In this document: positions 44,730 to 45,865 of the stretch, piece after piece
Layout of the letters: each line of letters opens with the position of its first letter
How positions within the stretch are numbered: position 1 is the stretch's first letter
Source: Proteiniclasticum sediminis
GTDB lineage: Bacteria; Bacillota; Clostridia; Clostridiales; Clostridiaceae
NCBI RefSeq assembly: GCF_018128025.1
Contig: NZ_JAGSCS010000019.1
Location: 1 to 45,865 of the forward strand
Direction: 5' to 3'
DNA length: 45,865 nucleotides
The notes under the pieces: generated by a model
Databases searched by the model: none
Told to the model about the DNA's origin: nothing
What the model saw: only the letters and a program-made list of their open reading frames with translations
Made by a program: the position numbers and the translations under genes

Positions 44730-45865
44730 ATGAGCAGCATTCAGGTGTATACGAGCAACGGTCATAAATATGTCCGAATCATCGAATCTTATCGGGTTCC
44801 CGGTCACAAAAACCCCAAAATCAGGGTTCTGAAGAATCTGGGCCGGGAGGATAAGCTGGAAGCGAAGGAGCCGGGAATCGTTGAAAGGCTCAAACGCGAG
44901 CATAACGCTTCTCGCGCGGCGGACGCCGCGGTAAAGCAGGAGTATTTTGTGGAAGAGATCCGGTCGCTGCTTCAGTCGCAAGAGAGTACAGCGACAGCAG
45001 GATTCCCGCTCGTCAACTACGGAGTGGAGGTCTATGAAAAGCTCTGGAATGAGCTGAAGCTGGACTATTTCTTCGACTACAGACAGAAGCAGCACTCCAG
45101 AATCCAGTTCAAGGTGAAGGACATGGTTTCCCTTCTGGTCTACTCCAGACTGCTCAATCCGGGTTCAAAGAAGCGAACCTTTGAAAACCGCCACTGGTTT
45201 GCACCGGAAGAGGTCGACGCAGACCTGGAAAAGATATATCGGACCCTTCCTTTTCTGGCGAATCAGAAAGAGAATCTGGAAAAGCACCTGAACAAGCAGC
45301 TGTCTGCGCGAATGGACAGAGATCTGAGTGTCGCATTCTACGATGTGACCACCTATTACTTCGAATCCGTCCGTGCGGACGACCTGAAGCGATTCGGCTA
45401 TTCAAAGGACAACAAGGTCAATCAGGTTCAGGTTGTCATGGGTCTGCTCATCGACAGCAACGGCATCCCGATCAGCTACGAGCTGTTCCCTGGAAACACC
45501 AATGATTTCAAGACCCTTGAACCCGTGATGCGAAAGCTCAAAGCGGATTACGGCATCAAGAAGGTCATCATCACCGCGGACCGCGGGCTCAATTCCAAGC
45601 AGAATCTGGCTTTTCTCAAGTCCGTGGGCTATGAATACGTGATGGCCTACAAGATCCGGTCAAGCAGCAAGGAGATCAAAGAGATGGTGCTGAGCGGAGA
45701 GACCTATCATACCGTCTCCAAGGAATTCAAGTGGAAAGTCTGCAACTTCTCTACCTCAGTGAACTATGAGGGACGTAAGGTGAACCTTGAAGACCAGATG
45801 GTGATCACCTGGTCCGCTTCGCGAGAAGCGAAGGACCGCAGAGACCGGGAGAGGCTCATTGAAAA
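44730..45865 (+). CDS. IS1634-family transposase, N-terminal 378 codons (3' end outside window)
   Basis: ATG 44730 follows GGAGGAGG and the frame stays open to the window end. The protein shows DLSVAFYDVTTYYFESV with the first catalytic Asp, NGIPISYELFPGNTNDFKTL, and VIITADRGLNSKQN with the second Asp. These are the DDE core features missing in the copy at 4536. It ends at VNLEDQMVITWSASREAKD, about the point where the partial transposase at the window start begins, but the two sequences differ and are different elements. It appears intact so far. Confidence 0.9.
   Translation, partial: MSSIQVYTSNGHKYVRIIESYRVPGHKNPKIRVLKNLGREDKLEAKEPGIVERLKREHNASRAADAAVKQEYFVEEIRSLLQSQESTATAGFPLVNYGVEVYEKLWNELKLDYFFDYRQKQHSRIQFKVKDMVSLLVYSRLLNPGSKKRTFENRHWFAPEEVDADLEKIYRTLPFLANQKENLEKHLNKQLSARMDRDLSVAFYDVTTYYFESVRADDLKRFGYSKDNKVNQVQVVMGLLIDSNGIPISYELFPGNTNDFKTLEPVMRKLKADYGIKKVIITADRGLNSKQNLAFLKSVGYEYVMAYKIRSSSKEIKEMVLSGETYHTVSKEFKWKVCNFSTSVNYEGRKVNLEDQMVITWSASREAKDRRDRERLIE

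Larger units (their letters stand above)
44592..45865 (+). mobile_element. IS1634-type insertion sequence, left part (runs off window)
   Basis: The left end is placed at CCTGAGTTTTACAC, which resembles the other IS ends (CCCGAGTTTCAAG). A hairpin (44618-44661), a promoter-like AT-rich leader and the transposase start follow. The base at which it begins is inferred from end similarity and from the break in the minus-strand gene. Confidence 0.8.

Overview
The window looks like a chromosomal segment of a low-to-moderate GC Gram-positive anaerobe (Bacillota, most likely class Clostridia). The evidence is a conserved ftsE-ftsX-ctpA-(MinJ-like)-uvrB-uvrA block, an acpS-nnr-alr block, the Firmicute-type small proteins YvrJ, DUF1659 and DUF2922, a perfect CIRCE (HrcA) operator, a LexA-type box before uvrB, tandem YitT proteins, AGGAGG-type ribosome binding sites and many intrinsic terminators. 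I cannot name the genus. Nearly all genes lie on the + strand; the intact exceptions are hsp20 and an aldose-epimerase-like gene.

Layout. 1-757: 3' end of an IS1634-type insertion sequence. 0.9-3.4 kb: trmN6-rsmI, a DUF1836 regulator and yvrJ. 3.47-5.84 kb: an IS1634-type unit flanked by 243-bp direct repeats. It holds a complete CIRCE-controlled hsp20, a scrap of a fumarate-reductase-type flavoprotein gene and a broken transposase. 6.1-8.4 kb: XPD/DinG-type helicase with an N-terminal nuclease-like motif. 8.5-11.5 kb: secreted SH3-repeat amidase. 11.6-17.9 kb: RpiR regulator, alpha-glucoside PTS EIICB, GH4 6-phospho-alpha-glucosidase, 6-phosphogluconate dehydrogenase and gluconokinase. The epimerase gene converges on this operon over a shared terminator. 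18.9-19.4 kb: DUF1659-DUF2922. 19.5-29.3 kb: an enlarged fructoselysine/Amadori-product locus. 29.4-39.5 kb: YihY, acpS, nnr, alr, two YitT genes, ftsEX, ctpA and a MinJ-like PDZ protein. 39.5-44.4 kb: uvrB-uvrA. 44.6 kb to the end: 5' part of a third IS1634-type element that cuts a minus-strand gene.

How the genes work together. The sugar operon should import and phosphorylate an alpha-glucoside, hydrolyse it, and pass gluconate through GntK and Gnd to ribulose 5-phosphate. No gluconate permease is present, which suggests the gluconate comes from the glucoside itself. The Amadori locus has permease, deglycase, epimerase and kinase counterparts of E. coli FrlA, FrlB, FrlC and FrlD. It also has a second diverged kinase, two GntR regulators, two amidohydrolase-like proteins and a YjbQ protein, so it probably handles more than fructoselysine.

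The most unusual structure is the IS1634-type unit at 3.47-5.84 kb. Its outer ends abut a long target duplication, it has an extra internal IS end, and it appears to have carried an HrcA-regulated small heat-shock gene into the yvrJ-helicase interval. No tRNA, rRNA or CRISPR array was recognised.
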